Source of the DNA: Sphingobacterium lumbrici | Lineage (GTDB): Bacteria; Bacteroidota; Bacteroidia; Sphingobacteriales; Sphingobacteriaceae | Direction of reading: 5' to 3' | DNA length: 64,000 nucleotides | Assembly (NCBI RefSeq): GCF_006476045.1 | Contig: NZ_SRZY01000011.1 | Location: 496,001-560,000, forward strand | In this document: piece after piece, positions 1 to 7,823 of the stretch | Layout: every line of letters starts with the position of its first letter | Position numbering within the stretch: the stretch's first letter is position 1 | The notes under the pieces: model-generated | What the model was told of the DNA's origin: nothing | Databases searched by the model: none | The model's input: the letters and a program-made list of their open reading frames with translations, nothing else | Position numbers and translations under genes: made by a program

Positions 1-50
1 AGCCTGAACCTACCAAAAATATACTTTGGCCGGATACCGTAAAAATACCC

Positions 51-81
51 AATAGAAGGTGCTTTTTAGACACCTTCTATT
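51..81. terminator. Hairpin, probable terminator at the window edge
   Basis: The arms at 51-61 and 71-81 are perfectly complementary over 11 bp (AATAGAAGGTG / CACCTTCTATT). It sits just beyond the stop codon of the leftward gene that ends at 120, so it probably terminates that transcript. The U-tract is weak on both strands. A rightward frame is open from base 3 to the stop at 117-119 and could be the tail of a gene outside the window, but the hairpin inside it argues against coding. Confidence 0.5.
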
Positions 82-119
82 ATCTCCAACAATGGGAAGG
101 TAAAAATTCAGATGGTTAA

Positions 120-908
120 TTAAAACCGGTAGGCGATAGACAACCCACTGCGGATCCCTGCCCATGGGCTTCTTAACACTTTAATGTTTGCGCCATCGGC
201 ATTTACATCGTAATCAATCTTGACGGACAAAGGCAAATCTTCCATATCAGTTTTTAGATCGGCCAGACTCTCGCGAAGTGCGGACTGTTCGTCTGCATCC
301 AAAGCCATTTTACCGGATACACTTCCTTTAGCAGATCCGTATCCAGGGCCCATAATTCGCCAATCCAAGTGGATGTTGCGTGAGAGTTTGAAGTTGACAC
401 CACAAGATACGCCAGCGGTGAATGAGGTAAGATCTCCTTTTAATGGGATAGTTTCGGTACGGCTGTAGATACCAGTTTCCTCGATATCAAAGTCGAGCGG
501 TAGGGAGGCACCATAGCTGGCGTACTTGACATAGGGAGCAATATAGAATCCTCTAAACGGCCCACGCTTGGATGTGTAAAAGCGTACTTCCGGTGTGATC
601 GAGAAGTTGGAACTGCTAAACTCATCGATAAGCTGATTGAGCTCTTCATCGTCAGCAAAGTTTTTGATAGTTGATCTAAAGGGAAGTCCTTTGTTGGGGC
701 GGATACTAATAGCGGCCGCTGCTGCAATACGATTGGTCAACATCCGTTCGTACTCAAATGAAAACTTACCTCCGAATAGCGACATTGCGTTGAATTTTAC
801 CATGTTAAGGCTCTCATTTTCTGTAGAAGGAATGGTTTGCGCTTGTGAATTACTGAGTACTAGTAATAGTCCTAGTAAGGGGACTAATTTTAAAATTTGA
901 TTTTTCAT
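120..908 (-). CDS. Outer-membrane beta-barrel protein, DUF3575-like
   Basis: The 262-aa protein has a Sec signal peptide (about residues 1-23, hydrophobic LVPLLGLLLVL core, cleavage after SQA). The rest has alternating hydrophobic strands and ends in the aromatic IAYRF, the C-terminal pattern of outer-membrane barrels. The stretch MVKFNAMSLFGGKFSFEYERML resembles the start of the DUF3575 barrel family, and a middle section describes a surface-exposed shape (RFYTSKRGPFRGFYIAPYVKY). The function is not known; such proteins are usually small outer-membrane barrels of unknown cargo. A -7 element TAACTTTG lies about 45 bp upstream at 952-959. It is a single-gene unit, divergent from the enolase-family gene on the right. 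Barrel assignment is fairly safe; the DUF number is from memory of the family. Confidence 0.75.
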   Translation of the reverse strand: MKNQILKLVPLLGLLLVLSNSQAQTIPSTENESLNMVKFNAMSLFGGKFSFEYERMLTNRIAAAAAISIRPNKGLPFRSTIKNFADDEELNQLIDEFSSSNFSITPEVRFYTSKRGPFRGFYIAPYVKYASYGASLPLDFDIEETGIYSRTETIPLKGDLTSFTAGVSCGVNFKLSRNIHLDWRIMGPGYGSAKGSVSGKMALDADEQSALRESLADLKTDMEDLPLSVKIDYDVNADGANIKVLRSPWAGIRSGLSIAYRF

Positions 909-1244
909 AACTTGACTCGAATTAATAATTAATTTCCAATATTGGTATTACCAAAGTTATCAAATTTCGTAACAAAAAAAAATGCCTAAAAGTAGGTATT
1001 TTCAACTTTTCTGTTTTCGTCATATTTATCTAACCATAAGAAACATACTCCTGATAGGTGAGGATAAACCGGATTTCCTGTCGTGGGGTTTTATAGCGGA
1101 ATCCCTTGAACTTTATTATATTCGCTTGATATTGTAGTATATTAAGAATACTTGTAGCATTGCGTGCTCGTTACGCAACACTTTTGTTTTTGAACAGAGC
1201 TTAGGTGGGTTTATCTTTAAATAACTTTAATTTTTACGTTTTCA
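909..1244. promoter_or_regulatory. Divergent intergenic region with promoter elements
   Basis: This 336-bp gap separates two divergent genes. On the minus strand TAACTTTG (952-959) matches the Bacteroidota -7 consensus TAnnTTTG and would drive the DUF3575-like gene. A hairpin has arms at 979-988 and 993-1002 with one G-T pair. Upstream of the start at 1245 there are near-consensus elements TATCTTTA and TAACTTTA. No gene-like reading frame was seen. Confidence 0.45.
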
Positions 1245-2342
1245 ATGAAAATCACACAAATAGAAATCTATCGATTAAGTATTCTTATGGAGCCATTCGT
1301 CATTGCAACGGGTACAATGGATTATGCCCAGAATACGTTTATTCGAATTCATACCGATGCTGGCCTGTATGGTGTAGGAGAATGCTCGGCTTTCCCTATG
1401 ATTGTGGGTGAAACACAGAACACCTGTATCAGCGTAGCACAGGATTTTGCGAAGATTCTGAAAGGTAAAGATCCATTGGCTATTGAAGATCGTCTCGCAG
1501 AGCTTAACCTCTATATTGCTGGAAATACCACTATCAAATCAGCGTTTGATATGGCGCTATACGATCTCGCAGCGAAGTATGCAAGTGTACCACTATATCA
1601 ATACCTTGGAGGTAGCCCACGGGATATCGCAACGGATATCACCATTGGTATTTCTACGCCCGATGAGATGGCGACCAAAGCATTGGCATTAAAAAGTAAT
1701 GGAGCCCTTGCATTAAAAATTAAACTTGGCAAACATCCACAGGATGATATTGCTCGGATCCGGGCGATCCGTCAAGCTGTTGGGTTTGATATTCCTATTC
1801 GTATTGATGCAAACCAAGGTTGGAGTTATGAGGAGGCCGTTGAAGCGTTAACGGGGTTAGAGCCGTATAAAATTCAATTCTGCGAACAACCCATGCGTAC
1901 CCACAACGATCATTTAATGCCTGAATTGCGGATCCAAACGATTATACCTCTCATGGCAGATGAGTCTGTTTATTCGCGTTATGACGTAGATAGGTTGTGT
2001 AAAAGTGATGCTTGTGATTACATCAATATTAAATTTTCCAAATCGGCCGGGATTCAGGAGGCGTTGAAAATTCAAACTATAGCGGCAGAATACGGTATTC
2101 CTTGTATGATCGGCGGCATGTTGGAAAGCCGTTTGGCTTTATCAGCGAAGGTCCACTTCGCTTATGCCTCACCCAATGTTAAATTTTACGATCTGGATAC
2201 CTGTATGATTGGACATTTGGAAGATCCCGTGGTAGGTGGTGTTCAGTACAACGGTTATCGTATTACGATCTCAGATGATATTGGAATTGGAGCGGATATG
2301 AAACCGGAGTTTTTGGACAGGTGTGAAAAGTGGGTGATATAG
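1245..2342 (+). CDS. Enolase-superfamily dipeptide epimerase (L-Ala-D/L-Glu epimerase type)
   Basis: The 365-aa protein has the N-terminal capping domain and C-terminal barrel of the muconate-lactonizing/mandelate racemase group. Catalytic residues are visible: the KxK motif (K158, K160), metal ligands D188 in RIDANQGW, E214 in CEQP and D239 in MADES, and the second base lysine K263 in INIKFSK. A DLD motif at 316-318 matches the DxD that binds the substrate amino group in dipeptide epimerases, which separates this subgroup from muconate cycloisomerases. Such enzymes convert L-Ala-D-Glu from murein peptide to L-Ala-L-Glu, although many Bacteroidota members prefer other dipeptides. No murein-recycling gene is adjacent, so the substrate remains open. 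The ATG at 1245 begins exactly at the usual MKITQIEIY N-terminus. Confidence 0.85.
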   Translation: MKITQIEIYRLSILMEPFVIATGTMDYAQNTFIRIHTDAGLYGVGECSAFPMIVGETQNTCISVAQDFAKILKGKDPLAIEDRLAELNLYIAGNTTIKSAFDMALYDLAAKYASVPLYQYLGGSPRDIATDITIGISTPDEMATKALALKSNGALALKIKLGKHPQDDIARIRAIRQAVGFDIPIRIDANQGWSYEEAVEALTGLEPYKIQFCEQPMRTHNDHLMPELRIQTIIPLMADESVYSRYDVDRLCKSDACDYINIKFSKSAGIQEALKIQTIAAEYGIPCMIGGMLESRLALSAKVHFAYASPNVKFYDLDTCMIGHLEDPVVGGVQYNGYRITISDDIGIGADMKPEFLDRCEKWVI

Positions 2343-2365
2343 ATTTATATATTTACAATTATCTG

Positions 2366-2373
2366 TACCTTTG
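2366..2373 (+). promoter_or_regulatory. -7 promoter element of the DHS-like gene
   Basis: TACCTTTG matches TAnnTTTG exactly and lies 25 bp before the ATG at 2399, predicting a leader of about 20 nt. No clear -33 TTTG was found at the right spacing. Confidence 0.55.
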
Positions 2374-2398
2374 TCCTACTTAATAAAAAGAAAATATT

Positions 2399-3379
2399 AT
2401 GAGTTCACAAAAAGGTCCTATTTCCCAATTTTTGGAGAAAAATTACCTGCATTTTAATGCTGCAGCATTGGTGGATGCAGCTAAAGGATATGAAGCCCAT
2501 TTGAATGAGGGTGGTAAGATGTTAATCTCCTTGGGTGGTGCGATGAGTACTGCTGAATTGGGTATCTCGTTAGCAGAATTGATCCGTCAAGATAAAGTAG
2601 CTATTATTTCGTGTACAGGTGCTAACCTAGAGGAAGATGTGATGAATCTGGTGGCTCACTCCCATTACAAACGTGTACCAAATTACCGTGATTTAACGCC
2701 GGAACAAGAACGCGAATTGTTGGATCAACATTATAACCGTGTTACGGATACCTGTATTCCGGAAGAAGAGGCTTTCCGCCGTCTACAAAAGCATTTAGAG
2801 GATGTTTGGCAAGCGGCCGAAGCAAAAGGAGAACGATATTTGCCACATGAATTTTTATACCAGGTGGTAAATTCGGGTGTGTTGGAACAATACTACGAAA
2901 TTGATCCTAAAAACTCATGGATCGTTGCGGCAGCGGAAAAGAACTTGCCTATTGTCTGTCCGGGATGGGAAGATTCGACTACGGGAAATATCTTTGCTTC
3001 TAACGTCATCAAAGGAAAGTTAAAAGCCAGTACCGTGAAGTCTGGTATCGAATACATGATCTATTTGACGGAATGGTATCGGGCCAATTCAGGAGGTAAA
3101 GGTGTAGGGTTCTTCCAGATTGGCGGTGGTATCTCCGGTGATTTTCCAATCTGCGTGGTGCCGATGATGTACCAGGATCTGGAATGGGAAGATGTTCCTT
3201 TTTGGTCTTATTTCTGTCAGATATCGGATTCAACGACTTCTTATGGATCGTATTCCGGAGCTGTTCCAAATGAGAAGATCACTTGGGGTAAATTAGATAT
3301 TGATACACCTAAATTTGTCATAGAATCTGACGCTACGATTGTAGCCCCTCTGATTTTTGCTTATTTATTAGGGCAATAA
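2399..3379 (+). CDS. Deoxyhypusine synthase family protein lacking the catalytic lysine
   Basis: The 326-aa protein is clearly homologous to deoxyhypusine synthase (DHS), a Rossmann-like NAD enzyme that acts on spermidine. Recognisable blocks are MLISLGGAMSTAELG, SCTGANLEED, VCPGWEDST and the C-terminal WGKLDIDTPKFVIESDATIVAPL. In eukaryotic and archaeal DHS the active-site lysine follows a GGG turn (GGGxxKHH). Here that turn reads IGGGISGDFP (241-250), so the lysine is replaced. Bacteria also lack the eIF5A substrate. The protein therefore probably does another polyamine-type NAD-dependent reaction, as bacterial homospermidine synthase-like relatives do. No arginine decarboxylase or agmatinase gene lies nearby in the window. 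The neighbour on the right begins 56 bp downstream on the same strand. Confidence 0.85.
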   Translation: MSSQKGPISQFLEKNYLHFNAAALVDAAKGYEAHLNEGGKMLISLGGAMSTAELGISLAELIRQDKVAIISCTGANLEEDVMNLVAHSHYKRVPNYRDLTPEQERELLDQHYNRVTDTCIPEEEAFRRLQKHLEDVWQAAEAKGERYLPHEFLYQVVNSGVLEQYYEIDPKNSWIVAAAEKNLPIVCPGWEDSTTGNIFASNVIKGKLKASTVKSGIEYMIYLTEWYRANSGGKGVGFFQIGGGISGDFPICVVPMMYQDLEWEDVPFWSYFCQISDSTTSYGSYSGAVPNEKITWGKLDIDTPKFVIESDATIVAPLIFAYLLGQ

Positions 3380-3435
3380 TTGCGGTCTCGCAAATTTGCA
3401 AATAAGCGGATTTGCGAACCTTAAATAAATATATT

Positions 3436-3981
3436 ATGATGAGCCTTTTAACGGATAACGCAGTAGCACTCCAGGCATTGATGTCGGAAACAATTTTTTC
3501 GACGGGATTTTCTGAGAAAGAGGATACTGGCTCATCTGTTTCTAATACAACTACAATTCCTCAGCCGAGCACAGTTACTGGTTCAGCTGAGGAATTTATA
3601 TATCAAGGTGACAAGTCTACGGGTGTCCTTTTTATACTTCGATACCCCGAGTATCCCTATTTTTCACCACAGGCAGAAGATGCTTTTGTCAAGACGATAG
3701 GTGCACTACAACTTACAACGCATAATGTTGCGGTAGTCAACTTGGCAAATCCGCACAATCCCAATGATTTTAAGCTTATCATGCAGTTTTTTCAACCCAA
3801 GAAGATAACACTGCTCGGCGTCGAACCTGCTTCATTGAAATTACCGGCTATTGCCCATAATTCGTACATGAAAGGCAAGGTAGCTACCGTATTTAATACA
3901 TTTAGTTTTGAAGAGATGTTTGTCGATGTGGAGAAGAAGAAGCTATTTTGGGGAGAGTTTAAGACTTTTATTGGGAGTTAG
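3436..3981 (+). CDS. Unknown protein, possible HolD (DNA polymerase III psi)-like fold
   Basis: About 181 aa, starting at ATG 3436 (a TTG further upstream at 3412 is less likely; ATG 3439 is the other choice). Residues up to about 65 are low-complexity and rich in Ser/Thr/Pro. The remainder is a compact alpha/beta domain: VLFILRYPEYPYFSPQAEDA, then NVAVVNLANPHN, KKITLLGVEP, and a C-terminal KKKLFWGEFKTFI. This order, including the closing [K/E]LWxxxKxF helix, resembles small HolD-like proteins of Bacteroidota. I cannot confirm this without a profile search. Transcription is probably shared with the DHS-like gene 56 bp upstream. No signal peptide or membrane segment is visible. Confidence 0.6.
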   Translation: MMSLLTDNAVALQALMSETIFSTGFSEKEDTGSSVSNTTTIPQPSTVTGSAEEFIYQGDKSTGVLFILRYPEYPYFSPQAEDAFVKTIGALQLTTHNVAVVNLANPHNPNDFKLIMQFFQPKKITLLGVEPASLKLPAIAHNSYMKGKVATVFNTFSFEEMFVDVEKKKLFWGEFKTFIGS

Positions 3982-4138
3982 TGACTTGTGACTAGTGATT
4001 TGTGACTGGTGATTGGTGAACAGGGATTGGAAGTGGCGATGGTTAATGGCTAGTTTTCTAGCTTTGTAACCTTTTAACTTTATAACCTTTTAGCCTTTTC
4101 ACTTATTACTTTTGATTTACTACTTTTTACGTTAAAAC
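3982..4138 (+). repeat. Copy A of a dispersed non-coding repeat
   Basis: The spacer starts with a 14-bp tandem duplication, TGTGACTAGTGATT at 3987-4000 and TGTGACTGGTGATT at 4001-4014. It continues with a 27-bp segment (4025-4051) that is found exactly, in inverted orientation, at 12268-12294. Similarity extends on both sides (GTTTTCTAGCTTTGTAACCT and ATTACTTTTGATTT blocks). No coding potential was seen. Confidence 0.75.
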
Positions 4139-4711
4139 ATGTTAGAATTAGTTTTTGCTACGAATAATGCTCACAAATTAGAAGAGGTACAACAGGTTGT
4201 TGGTAGCCGATTTCAAATCAGGTCCCTCGCTGATATCAATTGTCATGATGATATTCCAGAGACGGGAGACACCTTTGAAGAGAATGCAAAGCAAAAGACG
4301 GATTATCTAGTCAATAAGTATGGATTGTACTCTTTTGGGGATGATTCCGGATTAGAAATTGAGGCTTTGGATAACGCACCCGGTGTGTATTCAGCACGGT
4401 ATTCGGGATCGCGGGATATGGAAAAAAATATTGATTTGGTATTGGAAAGCTTAGCGGATAATCCGAACCGTAAGGCACGTTTTCGGACTGTTATTTCACT
4501 TTTCTTGAATGAGCAACAACACTTCTTTGATGGAACAATCGAAGGACAGATTATTCAGGAAAGAAGAGGAGAGGGCGGTTTTGGATACGACCCTATTTTT
4601 ATGCCAGATGGGTACGATAAGACATTTGCGGAGATGAGTGCAGCGGAAAAGAATCAGATTAGTCATCGTGCAATTGCTGTACGTAAATTAGCAGATTTTC
4701 TGAACGATTAA
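4139..4711 (+). CDS. rdgB: Non-canonical purine NTP pyrophosphatase (dITP/XTP pyrophosphatase, RdgB/HAM1)
   Basis: The 190-aa protein removes pyrophosphate from dITP, XTP and similar damaged nucleotides so that they do not enter DNA or RNA. The family signatures are present: the N-terminal ATNNAHKLEE, the FGDDSGLEIEAL motif (around residue 67), APGVYSARYSG, EGGFGYDPIF and the C-terminal SHRAIAVRKL. The length is normal for the family. It starts after repeat copy A and converges on the OstA-like gene; the two stop codons overlap (4708-4711), so no terminator separates them. Confidence 0.95.
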   Translation: MLELVFATNNAHKLEEVQQVVGSRFQIRSLADINCHDDIPETGDTFEENAKQKTDYLVNKYGLYSFGDDSGLEIEALDNAPGVYSARYSGSRDMEKNIDLVLESLADNPNRKARFRTVISLFLNEQQHFFDGTIEGQIIQERRGEGGFGYDPIFMPDGYDKTFAEMSAAEKNQISHRAIAVRKLADFLND

Positions 4712-7056
4712 AGCTCTTCTTGCATGGCTTCGGTTTCTCGTACAGCTTCGATTGGATCTGTTTCGAGGGACTTACTTTCTGTTCCTTGTTCTGTTTGTTC
4801 CGTCGCCGGGGGTAACTCAGTTACTTCTTCGGCTTTTGGAGTTTCGCGCTTTCGATTGAGCAAATCTTCCTTCGAGGTTGGTCTATCCTGTGGCCGCCAG
4901 ATAAAACCGGGCAATATCTCGTTCTCCTGATTTACCAACTTTAACGGATACACTTTTTGATCCACTTTTCGGACGGAAACATAATCTATGATTTTTTTGC
5001 CTTCCATTTTTATCTTTATCCGGGCCCCGCGATCATGGAACATTTCGGTAATAATGCCTAATTCTGCATTCTCCGTAAATATGAGATTTTCTGCATTGCC
5101 ATCTACATACAATCGGTCGATATTGTTGTTGGTGAAAAATGCAGTTATTTTTCGTCCTTTTAGCTGGTTGAACCTTACTGTATCTAGCACGGCATTAACC
5201 ATCATAGCGTTTTCTTTGAGCAAAGCATTATCCAGCTGTTGGTTTAATATCTGCATAAAAATAGTGTCTGCGGAAATCTGGGATCCCTGTGCCCAGATCA
5301 TTGGTCGTCCCATAAAGCGAAACATGGAGTCTGCCATGCCATAATAAACAGAATCTGCTACGGCCTGTAGATCGGATTTAAACAAGCGTACATTATAATA
5401 GGCTTTCACGATCCGGGTACGTGCCGTATCAGATACGGCATTTATTGTCGTGCTATCACCCATAGAAATATTCTTTGTAGTGGTATCTTGGGTTTGTGCA
5501 ACCTTTAGGGCATTGTTAAGGAGGCTATCTGCCTCAGATCCTGTGGGGATGACGGCATTTTGACGCATCAAACTATCCGCTTTTATAGTTGCTTCAATGG
5601 AAGGAGGCTCTTCCTTTTTACTGTTTTGTGTTTTCTTCGTTTGTATAACAGGTTTCTGCGGTATGCTTTTTAACGTACTGTCAGGAATGTTTTGTTGTAA
5701 AATATCAATTTTTTCCAAACTATCAATTACGGTTTTGCCCGAGTCCAGGTTTAGCGTTAGTGCAGCTGAATCCGTATCTAAATCTATTGAACCGGCATCT
5801 AAATCCGAATCATCATTATCTCCATAATCCACATCGTCTTCAACAATTAATTCTCCTCCACTGCGATCTAGTTTTAAATCGAGGGCAATATATTCTTTTA
5901 ACGGAATTACTTTAGAGAATAGGGTGTCGGCGGTCAGGTACACCGAATCCATCTTTGTCTCTTCTTTAAGTTCTGGTGGCGTTATCTCACTTTCGATAGT
6001 GGCGATGCTGTCGGTATCTGCTTCCAGTTTTTCTTGTTTTTGCCATTCCTGCTGTGCCTGTCGGCGTTCGTGATGCGACTTTGCTTCAGCAGTATTTTCT
6101 GTACTGTCTATTTTTGCGTCATTATCTATGCTGTCGTTTTTGACCAATGTAATGATTAGCGGTTTTTCGGTCATAGTGATAGACTCGTCAGACTGTCGGT
6201 ACAATCCAAACCCGCCGTATGCGTAGAACTTATCGAGCGTATCGACAAAAACAACATTTCTGTAGGCCGTGCCTATGCCACTTTCCCGTTCATAATGGAG
6301 GCTATCGCCTTTTAAGAACTTTGTGCCCTCGGTATAAAGATTGTTTTTGTTAAAATCAGCTATCCCTGTACCCGTATTATAATGCCCTCGTTCGGTGTAC
6401 AAATTTTTCTCTTCCGTGTTATCTTTGATATTTGTCGGGCCAGAGAAATAGGTCATTTTACCCACTGAATTGTAACGCATACTATCCGTGTAAATCTTTA
6501 CATTGGGTGTGCGTACAATTACCGTATTGCGAAAATAAGCATCTTTGGTGTTCTCAAAATAATATGCATTTTTGGAAGTAATGGTGTCGCCTTGGGAAAC
6601 GATACGGCCACCGCCTGTATAGGTTCCTACTTTGGAGCGCATGTTGTAGGTGAGGAAATTGGTGGTCAATGTCGATGTACCATCTACCATTTTTACATTA
6701 TTGGTCAATCGTGCGTGTTGCATAGCAGCATCGTAATGAAGCCTGTCTGAATAAATGACGGAACCTGAAGGTTGCGTGACTATGACATTCCCGAATGCTT
6801 CGAAAAACTGACGCTTTACTTCGTCTTCATAGATATAGCCGCTATCTGCAGATAAGGTGCTGCCTTTGTGTTCGTAGACCGGGCGGTAGAATATCATGTG
6901 TCCTGTTGTCGCATTGATTCGCCCACTACTGGCTGAGACCAAATTTAATCGGTCTTGTCCACCACCTTGTTGAACAGGAGTTCCCCCAATTGGGGTTTGA
7001 CCAAAAGTAAGTTGTAAACCGACTACGAAAAAGATAAAAATCGACCAATATTTCAC
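4708..7056 (-). CDS. Large OstA/LptA-like protein (LPS-transport related)
   Basis: The 782-aa protein has a signal peptide (WSIFIFFVVGLQLTFGQ). It then has OstA/LptA-type repeats of short beta strands (VKRQFFEAFGNVIVTQPSGSVIYSDRLHYDA, TNNVKMVDGTSTLTT). Residues of about 320-550 form a long, low-complexity Asp/Ser/Thr-rich insert, followed by a second OstA-like block ending in IIDYVSVRKVDQKVYPLK and a charged tail. Proteins of this kind in Bacteroidota are thought to act in lipopolysaccharide transport through the periplasm. The start is GTG at 7056, followed upstream after only 5 nt by TATTTTTG (7062-7069), a perfect -7 element, so the mRNA is predicted to be nearly leaderless. An alternative start further inside is not supported because the signal peptide begins here. 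Confidence 0.8.
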   Translation of the reverse strand: MKYWSIFIFFVVGLQLTFGQTPIGGTPVQQGGGQDRLNLVSASSGRINATTGHMIFYRPVYEHKGSTLSADSGYIYEDEVKRQFFEAFGNVIVTQPSGSVIYSDRLHYDAAMQHARLTNNVKMVDGTSTLTTNFLTYNMRSKVGTYTGGGRIVSQGDTITSKNAYYFENTKDAYFRNTVIVRTPNVKIYTDSMRYNSVGKMTYFSGPTNIKDNTEEKNLYTERGHYNTGTGIADFNKNNLYTEGTKFLKGDSLHYERESGIGTAYRNVVFVDTLDKFYAYGGFGLYRQSDESITMTEKPLIITLVKNDSIDNDAKIDSTENTAEAKSHHERRQAQQEWQKQEKLEADTDSIATIESEITPPELKEETKMDSVYLTADTLFSKVIPLKEYIALDLKLDRSGGELIVEDDVDYGDNDDSDLDAGSIDLDTDSAALTLNLDSGKTVIDSLEKIDILQQNIPDSTLKSIPQKPVIQTKKTQNSKKEEPPSIEATIKADSLMRQNAVIPTGSEADSLLNNALKVAQTQDTTTKNISMGDSTTINAVSDTARTRIVKAYYNVRLFKSDLQAVADSVYYGMADSMFRFMGRPMIWAQGSQISADTIFMQILNQQLDNALLKENAMMVNAVLDTVRFNQLKGRKITAFFTNNNIDRLYVDGNAENLIFTENAELGIITEMFHDRGARIKIKMEGKKIIDYVSVRKVDQKVYPLKLVNQENEILPGFIWRPQDRPTSKEDLLNRKRETPKAEEVTELPPATEQTEQGTESKSLETDPIEAVRETEAMQEEL

Positions 7057-7061
7057 GAAGG

Positions 7062-7069
7062 CAAAAATA
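7062..7069 (-). promoter_or_regulatory. -7 element directly before the OstA-like gene
   Basis: On the minus strand TATTTTTG is separated by 5 nt from the GTG start. Bacteroidota transcripts normally start a few bases past this element, so transcription would begin at or next to the start codon. Confidence 0.5.
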
Positions 7070-7240
7070 TGTAAATAAATAGCAAAATAATGTTAATTGA
7101 TGAATTTTCGTTCTCTCAGTAAGAAATCGTACGGTTATGTTTTTAAGGGGTAAGAGTTTGTGGTGAACGAAGGTTTAATTTAGACAGTTTATCGCTTACT
7201 AATTCCAAATTGTATTAGAAACCATTAATATCTGTAGTTT

Positions 7241-7700
7241 ATCTTTTTGCCCTCGCCGGCGGGCAGCCTCCTTCTTTTCTCTCAAAAGAAGCAAAAGTCG
7301 TCGCTGTGCCGGCTCGCCAAAACGGTTCACCATTCCTGCTATCGGCGACCCACCAAGGCGACATTGATCTCGCATGTACCGATAGTGCTTCTATTTTTTT
7401 TTGTAAATCTTTGTACTCTAGCAGAATTTAAAAGAACGGCCTTAGCGGATTTGGATGTGCAGGCAGCAGATGATGTGTTGCAGAAACTTACATCTCAGCA
7501 CTTAACCAAGCAGATCTCAGCCCTTAAAGTGGACTAGTGCGTTGGAGGCCTAAGAGCTGTGCACTGCATCATCGCGTCGCCGGAACGACAAATACGATAT
7601 CAGCCTTGACTCCCTGCCTGCCGGCAGGCAGGTTTGCTTCTTTCTCGTCTAAGGAGAAAGAAGAAGCCCTGCCACGGCCAGTGGCGGAAGGGTAATGGCG
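7241..7700. repeat. GC-rich mosaic element with inverted hairpin ends
   Basis: This part of the 767-bp gap between the OstA-like gene and tilS is richer in GC than its surroundings. Its left side has a hairpin CTTCTTTT-ctctc-AAAAGAAG (7271-7291). Its right side has a 20-bp perfect palindrome (7613-7632, half-site CCTGCCTGCC) followed by the hairpin CTTCTTTCTC-gtctaag-GAGAAAGAAG (7637-7663). The right end read in reverse (GAGAAAGAAGCAAA) resembles the left end (AAAAGAAGCAAAAG), so the element has inverted-repeat-like termini. A 96-codon open frame runs through it but shows no protein family. Flanks 7057-7240 and 7701-7811 hold nothing recognisable. Confidence 0.55.
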
Positions 7701-7811
7701 ATGGGTAGCTCAAAATTTGATTAAAAAATAGGTTCTTTTAACATCAACACCACTACAGTAAAATCGGATTGCATCGTTTTGTTTAAATCATTAAAATCAA
7801 TTAATATTCAC

Positions 7812-7819
7812 TAAATTTG
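7812..7819 (+). promoter_or_regulatory. -7 element directly before tilS
   Basis: TAAATTTG is a perfect TAnnTTTG match with exactly 4 nt between it and the ATG at 7824, predicting transcription to begin on or beside the start codon. No -33 element is evident at 19-21 bp. Confidence 0.55.
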
Positions 7820-7823
7820 GTTA

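Noticed and set aside
3-119. Open rightward frame at the left window edge
   Set aside because: It has no visible start and contains a perfect hairpin; it could be the tail of an upstream gene, but cannot be supported.
7247-7537. 96-codon rightward frame in the GC-rich element
   Set aside because: It starts inside the hairpin-bearing element, has no recognisable domain and its composition follows the repeat, so it is not called a gene.
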